DNA of 64,000 bases from the NCBI GenBank assembly GCA_016200325.1, contig JACQEZ010000014.1:144934-208933 (forward strand). The letters are read 5' to 3'. Within the stretch, counting starts at the first letter, position 1; every line of letters starts with the position of its first letter. Of the stretch, positions 42,988 through 52,383 are shown piece by piece. The position numbers and the translations under genes were made by a program. Origin of the DNA: Candidatus Manganitrophaceae bacterium (lineage in GTDB: Bacteria > Nitrospirota > Nitrospiria > SBBL01 > Manganitrophaceae). The notes below the pieces were generated by a model. It was not told the origin of the DNA. It made no database searches and saw nothing but the letters and a program-made list of their open reading frames with translations.

Positions 42988-44325
42988 ATGCCGATAGAGC
43001 CGCTGCATATTTCGATGTTTTGGGGGCGGATTGCCATTGCGGTCGCGGCGCTCTCCCATGCCCTCTTTGCCACTTTCATCGTCGGCACCTCGGTGATCGG
43101 CGCGGTGGTCGCGACGGCGAATTACCGATCGGGCGAGAAGCGGTGGCAGCGGTTGGCGCATATGATCGCCTTTACCCTGGTTCTCACTACCGGCACGATC
43201 TCTTTCATGGGGGTGGTCCTGGTGATCTCCCTCAATGTCTTCTGGCCCCATTTTTGGGCGACCCTTTTTCGAATTATGTTCTGGCCGTTTCTCTTGGAGG
43301 CCGGGTTCTTTCTCGGCGAGGCGGTCTTCGCCTATAGCTGGTATTATGGCTGGGGCTGGAGTTTGATGACCGGCGTCCGGAAGCGGGTCCATCTTGCGTT
43401 TCCCTGGCTTGCCGCCGGCTCCGCGCTGACGGCGATGTTTATGATTGATGTGACCGCCTCATACATGTTGACCCCCGCGCCGCCGGAGACCTTCTGGCCG
43501 CGCATCTTCAACCCGACGATGATCCGTCTCGATGTCCATCGCTTTTTCGGAAACCTCGTCTGGGCCGGTTTTGCATTGGCCGGGATTTCGGCGATCGGCC
43601 TCCTTCGCGCGAAGCGGGAGGAAGACCGGGTGCACTATCAATGGGCCGGTCGAGTTTTTTTCGCCATCGGGTTCGGCGCTTTACTGATCATGCCGTTTAT
43701 CGGCTTTCTCTACATGCGGCAGATTCGTTACACGGAGCCGCAGGTCTTCTTCACCTTGATGCTCGGGAATCGTTCTTGGCTCTTTGATCTCGTCGCGCTC
43801 TTCTATGGCCTCTTAATCATCGTCGGCTCGTTCTATATTTATCGAATGGTCCGGTTGAGTCAAAATCGGCCGGTCTCCTTCGATGGCTTCATGCCGATCT
43901 CGCTGGCGGCGGTGATTCTCGCGGCGATCCTCTTCGCCCTTCCATATCAGCTCCATCATGTTCCATTTATTCATCTGATCACCGGGATGCAGGTCAATCC
44001 ATTGGGGAAGATGCAGCCGAACAAGTATCTCTCCGCCTCCGTCCTCGTCCTCCTCGGCCTGGTCAGCTGGATCTATTATCTCGCCGCATTTCGGGGGATG
44101 GGAATTCGAGAAGAGCGGACGGAGCCGATCCGGCCCGATCGCGCCGCGCCGGGGCTGCTGATTACCCTCGCCGTGCTCTCGATCTTGATTTATTTGGTGA
44201 TGGGCTATTCCCGCGAAACCGCTCGGGCGACCAACGGCTATCTGATTTACGATATGATTCGTTTAACCGACGAGCGGCCGACCTATCAACAACAAGGGAC
44301 CGCATTGGCCCAACGGAAGAAATAG
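42988..44325 (+). CDS. Cytochrome bd-like oxidase subunit, second copy
   Basis: This 445-residue membrane protein is paralogous to the preceding one: ASYMLTPAPPETFWPRIFNPT then HRFFGNLVWAGFALAG, and VMGYSRETARATNGYLIYDMIR near the end. Its N-terminal half is closer to CydA (SHALFATFIVGTSVIGAVV, EAGFFLGEAVFAYSWYYGW, the latter with Glu residues as in the proton or heme region of bd oxidases). The pair may form a CydA/CydA-like heterodimer linked to the complex III genes. A long Q-loop is not evident, so quinol oxidation may occur in ActC instead. Oxidase function is probable but unproven. Confidence 0.85.
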   Translation: MPIEPLHISMFWGRIAIAVAALSHALFATFIVGTSVIGAVVATANYRSGEKRWQRLAHMIAFTLVLTTGTISFMGVVLVISLNVFWPHFWATLFRIMFWPFLLEAGFFLGEAVFAYSWYYGWGWSLMTGVRKRVHLAFPWLAAGSALTAMFMIDVTASYMLTPAPPETFWPRIFNPTMIRLDVHRFFGNLVWAGFALAGISAIGLLRAKREEDRVHYQWAGRVFFAIGFGALLIMPFIGFLYMRQIRYTEPQVFFTLMLGNRSWLFDLVALFYGLLIIVGSFYIYRMVRLSQNRPVSFDGFMPISLAAVILAAILFALPYQLHHVPFIHLITGMQVNPLGKMQPNKYLSASVLVLLGLVSWIYYLAAFRGMGIREERTEPIRPDRAAPGLLITLAVLSILIYLVMGYSRETARATNGYLIYDMIRLTDERPTYQQQGTALAQRKK

Positions 44326-44332
44326 GGGAGGG

Positions 44333-45289
44333 TTATCCGGCGCGCGCTCGAGGAGGTTCTTCCTTCGGTCGGTCGGGCGCGGTGATCGATTCCGATTCGA
44401 TGAAGATCCGCTGGATATCGGGAAAGCGGGTCCGGATCGCCTTCTCCAGCCGGTCGATCGCGGCCTGAAGCGCCTCGGCCGACAGCCCTTTTCGAAATTG
44501 AATTTCCATCGTGAGGAGGATCTCCGACGGTCCGAGCTGCATTGTCAATGCGCGGGTGATCCGCTCGACCGCCGGATCGGCTTCCGCCAGAGAGCGGATT
44601 CCCGCCACGATCTTCGGGTTGGCGCTCTCTCCAACCAAGAGGCCCTTGCTCTCGTAAGCCAGAAGAAGGGCGGTGACGGCGAGGATGGCGCCGATCATCA
44701 CCGAGGCCGATCCGTCGATATACGGATTGTTCAAAAGATGCCCTAAGAAGATACCGAGGAAGGCGACGAGAAGCCCGAGCAGGGCGGCGGTGTCTTCGAA
44801 TAAAACGGTGAAGAGGGACGGGTCCTTGCTGGAATGGATCGCCTCCCAGAGGCCGATCCCCTTTTCCTGGGTCGCTTTGAACTCGCTGTATCCGACCTGC
44901 CAGGAGAGCCCCTCGAAGATCGCCGCCAGCGCAAGAACGATGTAATTGACGAGGGGGCGCTCGATCGGATTCGGATGGAGGAGGTGCAAAATCCCTTCAT
45001 AGATCGACATCCCGCCGCCGACCCCGAAGATCAAGATCGCGACGATCAGGCTCCAGAAGTAAAGCTCCTTGCCGTGGCCGAAGGGGTGATCGGTATCGGC
45101 CGGTTTGCGGCTGAGCCGGAGGCCGAGCAGCAGGAGCAGGTCATTGCCGGTATCGACCAGGGAGTGAATTCCTTCCGACAGCATGGCCGAGCTGCCGCTG
45201 ATCGCTGCGGCGATAAACTTCGTCACGGCGATGGCGACGTTTCCGGCGATGGCGGCGACGATGGCCCTTCTGGAAGAGCGGGCAGGCAT
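44333..45289 (-). CDS. Cation diffusion facilitator family metal transporter
   Basis: This 318-residue inner-membrane protein has six helices and a C-terminal cytoplasmic domain. Metal-site motifs HSLVD (helix 2) and FEDTAA (helix 5) and the loop DHPFGHGKE are those of the ZnT9-like CDF branch. These proteins export Zn(II), Mn(II), Co(II) or Fe(II) by proton exchange; the metal cannot be read from the sequence. It lies 8 bp after the SDR gene and is convergent with the bd-like oxidase gene. A broken ZIP importer gene lies upstream, so this is a metal-handling neighbourhood. Confidence 0.9.
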   Translation of the reverse strand: MPARSSRRAIVAAIAGNVAIAVTKFIAAAISGSSAMLSEGIHSLVDTGNDLLLLLGLRLSRKPADTDHPFGHGKELYFWSLIVAILIFGVGGGMSIYEGILHLLHPNPIERPLVNYIVLALAAIFEGLSWQVGYSEFKATQEKGIGLWEAIHSSKDPSLFTVLFEDTAALLGLLVAFLGIFLGHLLNNPYIDGSASVMIGAILAVTALLLAYESKGLLVGESANPKIVAGIRSLAEADPAVERITRALTMQLGPSEILLTMEIQFRKGLSAEALQAAIDRLEKAIRTRFPDIQRIFIESESITAPDRPKEEPPRARAG

Positions 45290-45297
45290 CGCAGCCG

Positions 45298-46323
45298 TCA
45301 GTCGAGCAGGGCGCCGACGACCATGGCGAGCAGCGCGACCCCGGCTGCGGCGACCCAGCCGCGGTGGAGGTCGATCGGAAGCTGGAGGCTGTAGGGTTTG
45401 GCCTGCTCGTCAAAAATTCCATGCGCCCCATGGTCGCCCGGAACCGGTTCCCAAAGATTGTCCGGCCGGTTTGGGTCGACCGGCTGGTCGGTCTGCTGTC
45501 CGGTGTAGCCGAAATCGGCGAGATACCGATCAAGGATACTTGGGATGATTTTATTTCCCTCAATCGCCTTGACCGTCGGCCAGCCGACGCTCAGCTCCCG
45601 CTGGTGATGGTGGGCGGCCCAATAAATTCCCTCGGCCGCCACCTCCGGCTGGAAGATCGGCGGGACCGGCTGGGGCTGGTTCGGCAGCCGCGTCTTGGCC
45701 CAACTGAATTGGGGGGTGTTCAGCGCCGGCAGTTGGACCATCGTGATCTGAACATGGCTCTGGTCATGAATCAGCTCGGAGCGGATCGAATCGGTGAACC
45801 CTTTGATCCCATGCTTGGCGCCGCAGTAGGCCGACTGCAGCGGGATTGAGCGATAGGCGAGCGCGGAGCCGACCTGGACGATCGTTCCCCGATCCCGCGG
45901 CAGCATCCGCTTCAGCGCCGCCATCGTCCCATAGACGACGCCGAGGTAGGTGACTTCAGTGACCCGCTTGAACTCGGCGGCGGTCATCTCCTTGAACGGG
46001 GAGAGGACCGTGACCATCGCGTTGTTGATCCAGATGTCGATCGGCCCGAACGCCGTCTCGACCGCTGCGGCGGCCGCCTCCACCCGATCGGGGTCGGCCA
46101 CATCGGTCGGAAGAACGAGTGCCTCTCCTCCGGCCGCTTCGACCTCCTCGCGTGCCCCTTCGAGTCCATCGATTCCGCGCGCCAGAAGAGCGATCTTTGC
46201 TTTTCGCTCGGCAAATTCCCGGACGACGGCGCGTCCCACCCCGGCGGACGCGCCGGTGATGACGACCACCTCCGGTTTCTCATCGACTGATTTTTTGTTG
46301 TCCCGCATGAAAGATGTTCTCAT
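45298..46323 (-). CDS. Short-chain dehydrogenase with C-terminal membrane helix
   Basis: This 341-residue oxidoreductase has the classical SDR core: nucleotide-binding TGASAGVG, DVAD, INNAM (NNAG variant) and the active-site Ser with YCGAKH (YxxxK). After the core (about 270) comes a polar linker and a C-terminal hydrophobic helix (GWVAAAGVALLAMVVGALLD) that should anchor it to the membrane. This form is common in aquatic and soil bacteria, but its substrate is unknown. GAGG lies 6 nt before the ATG. Confidence 0.9.
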   Translation of the reverse strand: MRTSFMRDNKKSVDEKPEVVVITGASAGVGRAVVREFAERKAKIALLARGIDGLEGAREEVEAAGGEALVLPTDVADPDRVEAAAAAVETAFGPIDIWINNAMVTVLSPFKEMTAAEFKRVTEVTYLGVVYGTMAALKRMLPRDRGTIVQVGSALAYRSIPLQSAYCGAKHGIKGFTDSIRSELIHDQSHVQITMVQLPALNTPQFSWAKTRLPNQPQPVPPIFQPEVAAEGIYWAAHHHQRELSVGWPTVKAIEGNKIIPSILDRYLADFGYTGQQTDQPVDPNRPDNLWEPVPGDHGAHGIFDEQAKPYSLQLPIDLHRGWVAAAGVALLAMVVGALLD

Positions 46324-46662
46324 CCTTTTCCTCTCCGCGAATGCATTCCGTTATTCAGCTCGAAATGACCGGTGCTTGGCATTGTTTGTATCGAGCCGAT
46401 GATCTATTTTATTCGGATTCCGGGAGTCCGGACAAGCCATCGGGTCGCGCGGCCTACATCGCGGCGCCGGTGCCTTCTTCAATCTGCACATCGAGTTTCG
46501 CATCCACACGCACGACGGTGGTTTTGATCCGGCGATCGCCGACGCGGTCAAATTTCAGATCAACTCGGGCGGTTCCGACCCGGCGGAGATACGTAGCCGT
46601 TGAGGAAACGGCTATCGTGAAGATAATGGAACGATTCATCCAAGGGATCATGCCGGCCGGGC
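46324..46662 (-). other. Gap with a doubtful 65-residue ORF
   Basis: A possible small protein at 46454-46651 (ARVDLKFDRVGDRRIKTTVVRVDAKL) has a strand-rich look but no good ribosome site, so I do not call it a gene. A single dyad-like sequence, ATTCG-N5-CGGGA at 46412-46426, resembles the sigma-54 activator sites but has no partner and no promoter. Confidence 0.3.
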
Positions 46663-47411
46663 TTATTCACTCCACTTGCTCAATAGAAAGGCGGCAAGGA
46701 AGCCGATCACCGTGATCAACCCGGTGAAGTTGTGCGCCTCGGCAAAGGCCTCCGGCATCATCGTATCGGCGAGCATTGAAAGGATCGCTCCCGCGGCGAC
46801 CGCGGTGGTCGCAGCGATCACGCCGGCCGAAAAATGCCGGAAGAGCGCATAGCCGATGAGGGCCGCCACCCCGGAGATCAGGGCAATCCCAAACCAGACG
46901 CCGAAGACATATCGAATCGAGCGGCCCGCCCTCTTCATCCCCGCGGCGCTGGAGAGCCCCTCCGGCAGATTCGAGAGAAAGATCGCCGCCACGGCGACCG
47001 TACTGACCACCCCCCCCGGATCATCGTCACGCCGATGACGATCGATTCGGGGATGCCGTCGAGCAGCGCGCCAAGGGCGATCGCGAGCCCGCTGCCGCTC
47101 TGATCCTTCTCCGAGGGCTGTTGGCGGCCGGAGTGTTTTCGATGCTTGGCCCCGTGGCGCGACAATATAATGTTGGCGGTGGTGTAGATGGCCGCCCCGG
47201 CGACAAAACCGATCGCGGTGAAGAGGAAGCCGCCCCGTTTATAAGCCTCATCCATCAGATCGAACGAGAGCGCGGAGATCAACACCCCCGCTCCAAACGC
47301 CATAATCACGGCGATCCAGCGCTGTCCGATTCGAACAAAATAACCGGCGGCCGCGCCGATCAGCAGCGCCGAGCCGGCCCCCCACATCCCCGCGCGCAGC
47401 CAAAGGGGCAT
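46663..47411 (-). pseudogene. ZIP family metal transporter, frameshifted
   Basis: Two frames together give one ZIP protein. The first (from the ATG at 47411) has the N-terminal helices and ALGALLDGIPESIVIGVTMIRGG. The second continues VSTVAVAAIFLSNLPEGLSSAAGM and ends at 46663. The frame changes at a run of eight C (G on the coding strand) at 47010-47017. Both metal-binding helix motifs (DGIPE and NLPEG) are otherwise intact. The break may be a real mutation, a slippage-controlled switch or a sequencing error in the homopolymer. ZIP proteins import divalent metals. Confidence 0.8.
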
Positions 47412-47525
47412 GCTCAACCCTTTCTTCAGGAGCTTCTATCCACAACAGCCCGGCATTTCTCCAAAAGGCCGGTTTTTAGCACCTATTTTTAGCATCGATA
47501 AGAAGTGTAATTAAAGTATATAAGG

Positions 47526-47570
47526 AGCGGGTGGGAAGGGACAATCCTCTATTCGGATGATCGCTCTTGG
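47526..47570 (-). promoter_or_regulatory. Conserved intergenic element, copy 1
   Basis: About 45 bp with GGACAAT-N5-ATTCGGATGATC and a G-rich flank matches the sequence at 56346-56387. It lies 115 bp upstream of the ZIP gene. No other element was seen in the 307-bp gap from 47412 to 47718. Confidence 0.55.
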
Positions 47571-47718
47571 CCGGCGCCCCTTCTATATCCTGATCCTTCT
47601 CACGAGCCGTTGCGCGTCGAGGGAGCATAGACACATTCCCTCCCGCACACTCGAAACGGTTCAATCCGACCTCTCTCCCACAGAGCGCTTGCAGGGTAGA
47701 AGGCCGGCGGTCGGCTTT

Positions 47719-48846
47719 TCATCGGCCTCGGCTCCGGCCGGCGCGCCGCCCCTCATCCGAGGGGACGGCCGATGTCTCCAGCAGATCTTCGATATAGAGC
47801 CTCTTGATGACGATCAGCGCGAGCGCGCTGATGGGCGAAGCGAAGATAAGGCCGAGCGGTCCGAGGAGAATCCCGAGCAGCACCTGCGCAGCCAGGGTGA
47901 GCGCCGGCGGGAGCGAGATCGTTTTCTCCGTCACAAGCGGGGTGAGAAGATAGCTCTCGATCGTTTGGATGGCGAGGTAGAGCAGGACCACGTAAAAGAT
48001 CTTCGTCATCCCCCCGGTCGATACCATCAAGAGCGGCGGAACGGCGGAGAGAATCGGTCCCAAGTAGGGGATGAAATTGAGTATCCCGGCCAGCAGACCG
48101 AGGGTCAACGCCAGTGGAACGCCGATGAGCCACAATCCGACCGCCGTCAGCAGGCCGATCACCCCCATCGCGATCATTCTGCCGATCAACCACCACCGCA
48201 GCGTCTCTCCCAGCTCGCCGAGCAGCTCCCGGGCGCGCGGACGGAGGTCGACTGGCACCAGGCGGACGATCCCATTGAGATAAAGCGCCGGGTTGATGGC
48301 CAGGTAGAGACCGATGAAGGAGATGATGACGAGGTTCGCGATCAGACCGAATGCCGTGGAGAAAGCGCCGGTCGCGCGGGAGAGGATATTGCCGGGCCGC
48401 GCAAACCGTTCCGCCGCACCGGGCAGCTGGGATAACATCCTTCTTCCCCATTCATATCCTTCGATCCGGGCGCCGAGCTGCCGGACGATCTCCGGCAGGC
48501 TTTGGATCAACTGGTCTATTTGGGTTGCGACATCAGGCGCAAGATACCATCCCGCCAGGCCGATCAATCCAAGGAGCGCCGACACCACCAACGCCAGTGA
48601 CCCGCCGCTTCCAAGCGGGGTATGCCGCTCGGCCCAGTCGCCCAGGCTCCTGAGAAAGACGCCGAGGAGGATCCCTGCAAAGAGGATGAGAAGAACCTGG
48701 GCCGTAGACCGGATCAGCAGCAGGAGAAAAATCGCCGCGACGATTCCTGCGGCCGCGGCCGTTCGTCGGAGGAAATCGGGACCGCCGGCCCTTCCCGAAT
48801 AAAGGGAAAATCGCGTGTGTCGTTGAAGACCGGCTCGTTGGCGCAT
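47719..48846 (-). CDS. AI-2E family transporter (PerM/TqsA type)
   Basis: This 375-residue membrane protein has about eight helices. The conserved core (NFIPYLGPILSAVPPLLM, IQTIESYLLTPLV) and the ending GPLGLIFASPISALALIVIKRL identify the AI-2E/PerM family. Some members export autoinducer-2 and others act as Na+/H+ antiporters, so the substrate is open. It stands 26 bp downstream of the PPC-domain gene and may be the last gene of that operon. Confidence 0.9.
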   Translation of the reverse strand: MRQRAGLQRHTRFSLYSGRAGGPDFLRRTAAAAGIVAAIFLLLLIRSTAQVLLILFAGILLGVFLRSLGDWAERHTPLGSGGSLALVVSALLGLIGLAGWYLAPDVATQIDQLIQSLPEIVRQLGARIEGYEWGRRMLSQLPGAAERFARPGNILSRATGAFSTAFGLIANLVIISFIGLYLAINPALYLNGIVRLVPVDLRPRARELLGELGETLRWWLIGRMIAMGVIGLLTAVGLWLIGVPLALTLGLLAGILNFIPYLGPILSAVPPLLMVSTGGMTKIFYVVLLYLAIQTIESYLLTPLVTEKTISLPPALTLAAQVLLGILLGPLGLIFASPISALALIVIKRLYIEDLLETSAVPSDEGRRAGRSRGR

Positions 48847-48872
48847 CTCCCTTACTCCGCGGTTGAGAGGAA

Positions 48873-49304
48873 CTACCAGCGGATCAGCGCGAGCCCCGTG
48901 ACCTCGTCGATCCGGCGCTGGAGGTGCTCCGGCGTTTCGGTCATCACTACTTCCAGCGTCGGCCAGACATGTCCGCCCAGCAGGTGGCCGCCGTGCGCCG
49001 ATCCATCCGATTTCCCCACCACGACATGGGCGTGCACCTTCGGCTTCCCCTGGTAAAGGGTGATCGTCCCGACCAGCGAGAGGACCTCGACCTGCTCATC
49101 GACCGGGATGATTTTGTAATCTTTCCGGTCTGGCTCGAAGAAGCCGAGGGAGACATCGCGAAAGCCGCCGATCCCGGTCAACTGCGCCGCAGCGAGCCCG
49201 CGCTTCGCGGCAAAGGCCGACAGCTCCATCACCACCTCGTCCCCCGTGTCGAAGACGAGAATGTAAATTTTCTCTTCCTGCTGCTCGATCAATTTGTCTT
49301 TCAT
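48873..49304 (-). CDS. PPC/DUF296 domain protein
   Basis: This 143-residue protein is a single PPC (plants and prokaryotes conserved) domain with GIGGFRDVSLGFF, HAHVVVGKSDGSAHGGHLL and EVVMTE. The three His in this segment form the metal site seen in family structures. It has no AT-hook, so it is the stand-alone bacterial form, whose role is not established. The ATG at 49304 overlaps the upstream stop (ATGA) and has GAGGAG 9 nt upstream. Confidence 0.9.
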   Translation of the reverse strand: MKDKLIEQQEEKIYILVFDTGDEVVMELSAFAAKRGLAAAQLTGIGGFRDVSLGFFEPDRKDYKIIPVDEQVEVLSLVGTITLYQGKPKVHAHVVVGKSDGSAHGGHLLGGHVWPTLEVVMTETPEHLQRRIDEVTGLALIRW

Positions 49305-52300
49305 GCGGCGCTTCTCCTCTTCCACTCCCAAGCAAGCGCAGCGCCGGCGAGGAGCGCCCCCGCCCCCAGCAGGGGGGCCGTTTTCTTCAATCGCGCCGGG
49401 AGCGCGCTCTTTTTCCGCCCGTCCACGCCGGGCGTTTCGCCGGAGGATTCGGGCGCCGCGGGGCGCATCGCCATCTGAAGGATCTCGGCCAGGTGGTACG
49501 CTTTGCGGTTTGTCGTCTGCGCAATCTGCTCGCGGCAGCTGAAGCCGTCGGCGAGGATCAACGTTTCGGGATCGGCCTTCCGCACCGCGGGGAGGAGGAC
49601 CAATTCGCCGGCGCCGATCGAGACGTCATAGTGTCCTTTCTCGAAGCCGAAGGCGCCGGCCATGCCGCAGCAGCCGGAGTCGAGGATCTGGAAATCGAGT
49701 CCGAGCCGAGAGAGGACCTTCTCCTCGTCATCGAATTTCATGATCGCCTTGTGATGACAATGTCCGTGGACCACCGCTTTGCGGGCCAGCGGCGTCGGCT
49801 GAAAGTGCGCCGCTTTCTTTTCGAGGAACTCGCTTAACGTGAAGGTCTGCCGGGAGAGTCGCTTCGCGTCGTGATCATTCGGAAAGAGGTTGATCAGCTC
49901 GTCCCGAAAGGCCGCGACGCAGCTCGGCTCCAACCCGACGATCGGGGTGCCGGCCTCGATCTCGGTCTGCAGAGCGGTCAGCGTCCGGCGCCAGAGGCGT
50001 TGGGCAAGGTCGAGGAAGCCGAAATCATAGAGCGGTCTTCCGCAGCAGAGCGACGCGCGCGGGATCGTCACCTGATAGCCGGCCGCTTCGAGAACGTCGA
50101 CCGCCGCCTTGGCGGTATCGGGGAAGAAGTAGTTGTTGAAGGTGTCGGGCCAGAGAAGGACTTTCGGCTTTCCGGCATTCCGTTGCGGGCGCTTAACGAA
50201 CCAGCGCTTAAACGTCTCGGGCGCAAAGGCGGGGATGCGCCGCTGCGGCGCCATCCCGGAGAGCCATTTCGCGACGCCGCTCAAGCCCGGCGTCTGGGTG
50301 AAGAAGTTCGCCAGCCCCGGCATTTTCGACGCGAGCCGCGCCCACCAGTAGATCAGCCCGAAGCTGTACGCGGAGACCGGCCGCAGCCGCCCTTGATAAT
50401 AGTGGGCGCGGAACTCGGCCTTGTAGGTCGCCATATCGACATTGACCGGGCAGTCCCCTTTGCAGCCTTTGCATGAAAGACAGAGATCGAGCGCCTCTTC
50501 CACCTGATCTTCCCGCCAGCCGCCGGTGAGCACGTCGCCCTGGAGCATCTCGAAGAGAAGATGGGCCCGTCCGCGGGTTGAATGCTTCTCTTCGCGGGTG
50601 ACCCGATAGCTCGGACACATTGTCTTCCCGATCTCCCGCCGGCACTCGCCGACGCCGACGCAGCGGAGCGCGGCATGGGCGAAGCTATGATTGTCGTCGG
50701 GAAATTGAAAATAGGTGTTTGGCTCCGGAGGATTGTAGGAGGTGCCGAGGCGCAAATTCTGATCGATCCGATAGGGCTCCACCAGCTTGCCCGGGTTCAT
50801 CTTCCAATCGGGGTCCCAGATCGACTTGAATTCGCGGAACGCTTGGATCAACTCCTCGCCGAACATTTTCGGCAGCAGCTCGGCGCGCGACTGGCCGTCG
50901 CCATGCTCCCCGGAGAAGGAGCCGCCGAGCCGGACGACCAGATCGGCCGCATCTTCGATGAAGGCACGATAAATTTGAATTCCCTCGGCCGTGACCAGGT
51001 CGAAGTCGATCCGGGTATGAAGACAGCCCTGTCCGAAGTGGCCATAGAGGGCGCACTTATAGCCATGGCGGTCGAGGAGCTGTCGGAACGCGCGAAGGTA
51101 TTCTCCGAGCTTCTCCGGCGCGACCGACGAGTCTTCCCATCCTTCCCAGGTAATCGGCTCTTCGGGAACGAACGCCGTGGCGCCCAATCCAGATTCGCGA
51201 ATCTCCCAGATCATCTTCTCCCGCTTGGGATCGTCGTAGAGCTCCATCGACGGCGGGTGTCCCCGTTTTTTGAGATCGTCCATCGCGCGGCGTGCCCGAT
51301 CATCCGATTCTTTCCGGTTCTCTCCGCCGAACTCCGCCAGGAGCCATCCGCCCCCCTCCGGCAGGAGCGGAAGGTCGCCCATATGAAGCCCTTTCCGCCG
51401 CATATAACCGACGAGATGATCGTCGATCCCTTCCAGACCGATCGGTCCGTAAGTGAGGATCTCGGGAACATGATCGGCGGCGGTGTAGATATCGGGATAG
51501 CCGAGGACCAGAAGCGATCGGCCGGGAGGGCTGTGGACCAAGTGGGTCGTCGCCTCCAGGACCGTCACACAGGTGCACTCCGAGCCGACGAGCGCGCGGG
51601 CGACATGAAACCCTTTTTCCGGAAGAAGCCAGGGAAGGTTGTAGCCGGAGACCCGACGAGGGATATGCGGATATCGTTTCCGGATCAAATCGGCATAGCG
51701 GTCCCGGAGCGACTTGAGCTTCGCATAAATTTCGCCTCGGCGGCCTCCTTGCCGGATGATCCGCTGAAGTTCTTCTTCCGATGTCGCGCCGACCTGCATC
51801 CGAACGCCGTCATAGGTGAGGATGTCGAGTGACTCGATGTTGTCGTCGGTCTTTCCCCCCATGAGGGAGTGAACGCCGCAGGAGTTGTTGCCGATCATTC
51901 CGCCGAGGGTGCAGCGGTTGTGGGTCGAGGGATCGGGGGGAAAGGTGAGGTGATGCCGCTCCGCCGCATTCCGCAAGTCGTCAAGGACCAGGCCGGGCTG
52001 GACGCGGGCCTCTTTTTTCTCGGGATCGAGCGCTAAGAGATGATGTAAATATTTCGAGAAGTCGATCACCACAGCGACGTTGCAGCACTGCCCGGCGAGG
52101 CTGGTCCCGCCGCCGCGGGCCAGGATCGGCGCGCCGAATTGACGACACACGGCGATCGTCTCGATTACCTCTTCGATCTTTTTTGGGATCACCACCCCGA
52201 TTGGCACCTGTCGGTAGTTGGAGCTGTCGGTGGCATAGAGGGCGCGGCTGCCGGCGTCAAAGCGGACCTCGCCGGTAATCCGGGAGCGCAACGCTTCGGC

Positions 52301-52351
52301 GAGGGCGGCCGCGTCTGTCTCAGCGCGATCGATCGGGGCGATCTTTCTCAT
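49301..52351 (-). CDS. FAD-linked oxidase fused to GlpC-type Fe-S oxidoreductase
   Basis: This 1016-residue enzyme combines a GlcD-like FAD domain (about 40-520; RGGGTSLAGQ, GGMIGNNSCG, SGEHGDGQSRAEL) with a GlpC-like part. The latter has a two-cluster ferredoxin region (about 565-630; CRREIGKTMCP, CLSCKGCKGDCP) and two CCG domains (CCGRPLYD at about 770, SGCCGMAGAFG at about 892). Relatives include YdiJ and D-lactate or D-2-hydroxyglutarate dehydrogenases that feed electrons to quinone. A 60-residue C-terminal extension ends in a membrane helix (LLGAGALLAGAALAW), unusual for the family and likely a membrane anchor. AAGGAG precedes the ATG. Confidence 0.9.
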   Translation of the reverse strand: MRKIAPIDRAETDAAALAEALRSRITGEVRFDAGSRALYATDSSNYRQVPIGVVIPKKIEEVIETIAVCRQFGAPILARGGGTSLAGQCCNVAVVIDFSKYLHHLLALDPEKKEARVQPGLVLDDLRNAAERHHLTFPPDPSTHNRCTLGGMIGNNSCGVHSLMGGKTDDNIESLDILTYDGVRMQVGATSEEELQRIIRQGGRRGEIYAKLKSLRDRYADLIRKRYPHIPRRVSGYNLPWLLPEKGFHVARALVGSECTCVTVLEATTHLVHSPPGRSLLVLGYPDIYTAADHVPEILTYGPIGLEGIDDHLVGYMRRKGLHMGDLPLLPEGGGWLLAEFGGENRKESDDRARRAMDDLKKRGHPPSMELYDDPKREKMIWEIRESGLGATAFVPEEPITWEGWEDSSVAPEKLGEYLRAFRQLLDRHGYKCALYGHFGQGCLHTRIDFDLVTAEGIQIYRAFIEDAADLVVRLGGSFSGEHGDGQSRAELLPKMFGEELIQAFREFKSIWDPDWKMNPGKLVEPYRIDQNLRLGTSYNPPEPNTYFQFPDDNHSFAHAALRCVGVGECRREIGKTMCPSYRVTREEKHSTRGRAHLLFEMLQGDVLTGGWREDQVEEALDLCLSCKGCKGDCPVNVDMATYKAEFRAHYYQGRLRPVSAYSFGLIYWWARLASKMPGLANFFTQTPGLSGVAKWLSGMAPQRRIPAFAPETFKRWFVKRPQRNAGKPKVLLWPDTFNNYFFPDTAKAAVDVLEAAGYQVTIPRASLCCGRPLYDFGFLDLAQRLWRRTLTALQTEIEAGTPIVGLEPSCVAAFRDELINLFPNDHDAKRLSRQTFTLSEFLEKKAAHFQPTPLARKAVVHGHCHHKAIMKFDDEEKVLSRLGLDFQILDSGCCGMAGAFGFEKGHYDVSIGAGELVLLPAVRKADPETLILADGFSCREQIAQTTNRKAYHLAEILQMAMRPAAPESSGETPGVDGRKKSALPARLKKTAPLLGAGALLAGAALAWEWKRRSAA

Positions 52352-52383
52352 TTCGGTCTCTCCTTATTCGATGAGGCGCTCGA

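Noticed and set aside
46412..46426. Single ATTCG-N5-CGGGA site resembling the enhancer dyads
   Set aside because: One half-site is imperfect on each side, it has no 22-bp partner and no sigma-54 promoter nearby.
47640..47690. tRNA-like CGGTTCAATCC sequence
   Set aside because: The flanking bases do not form a T stem or an acceptor stem, so it is not a tRNA.
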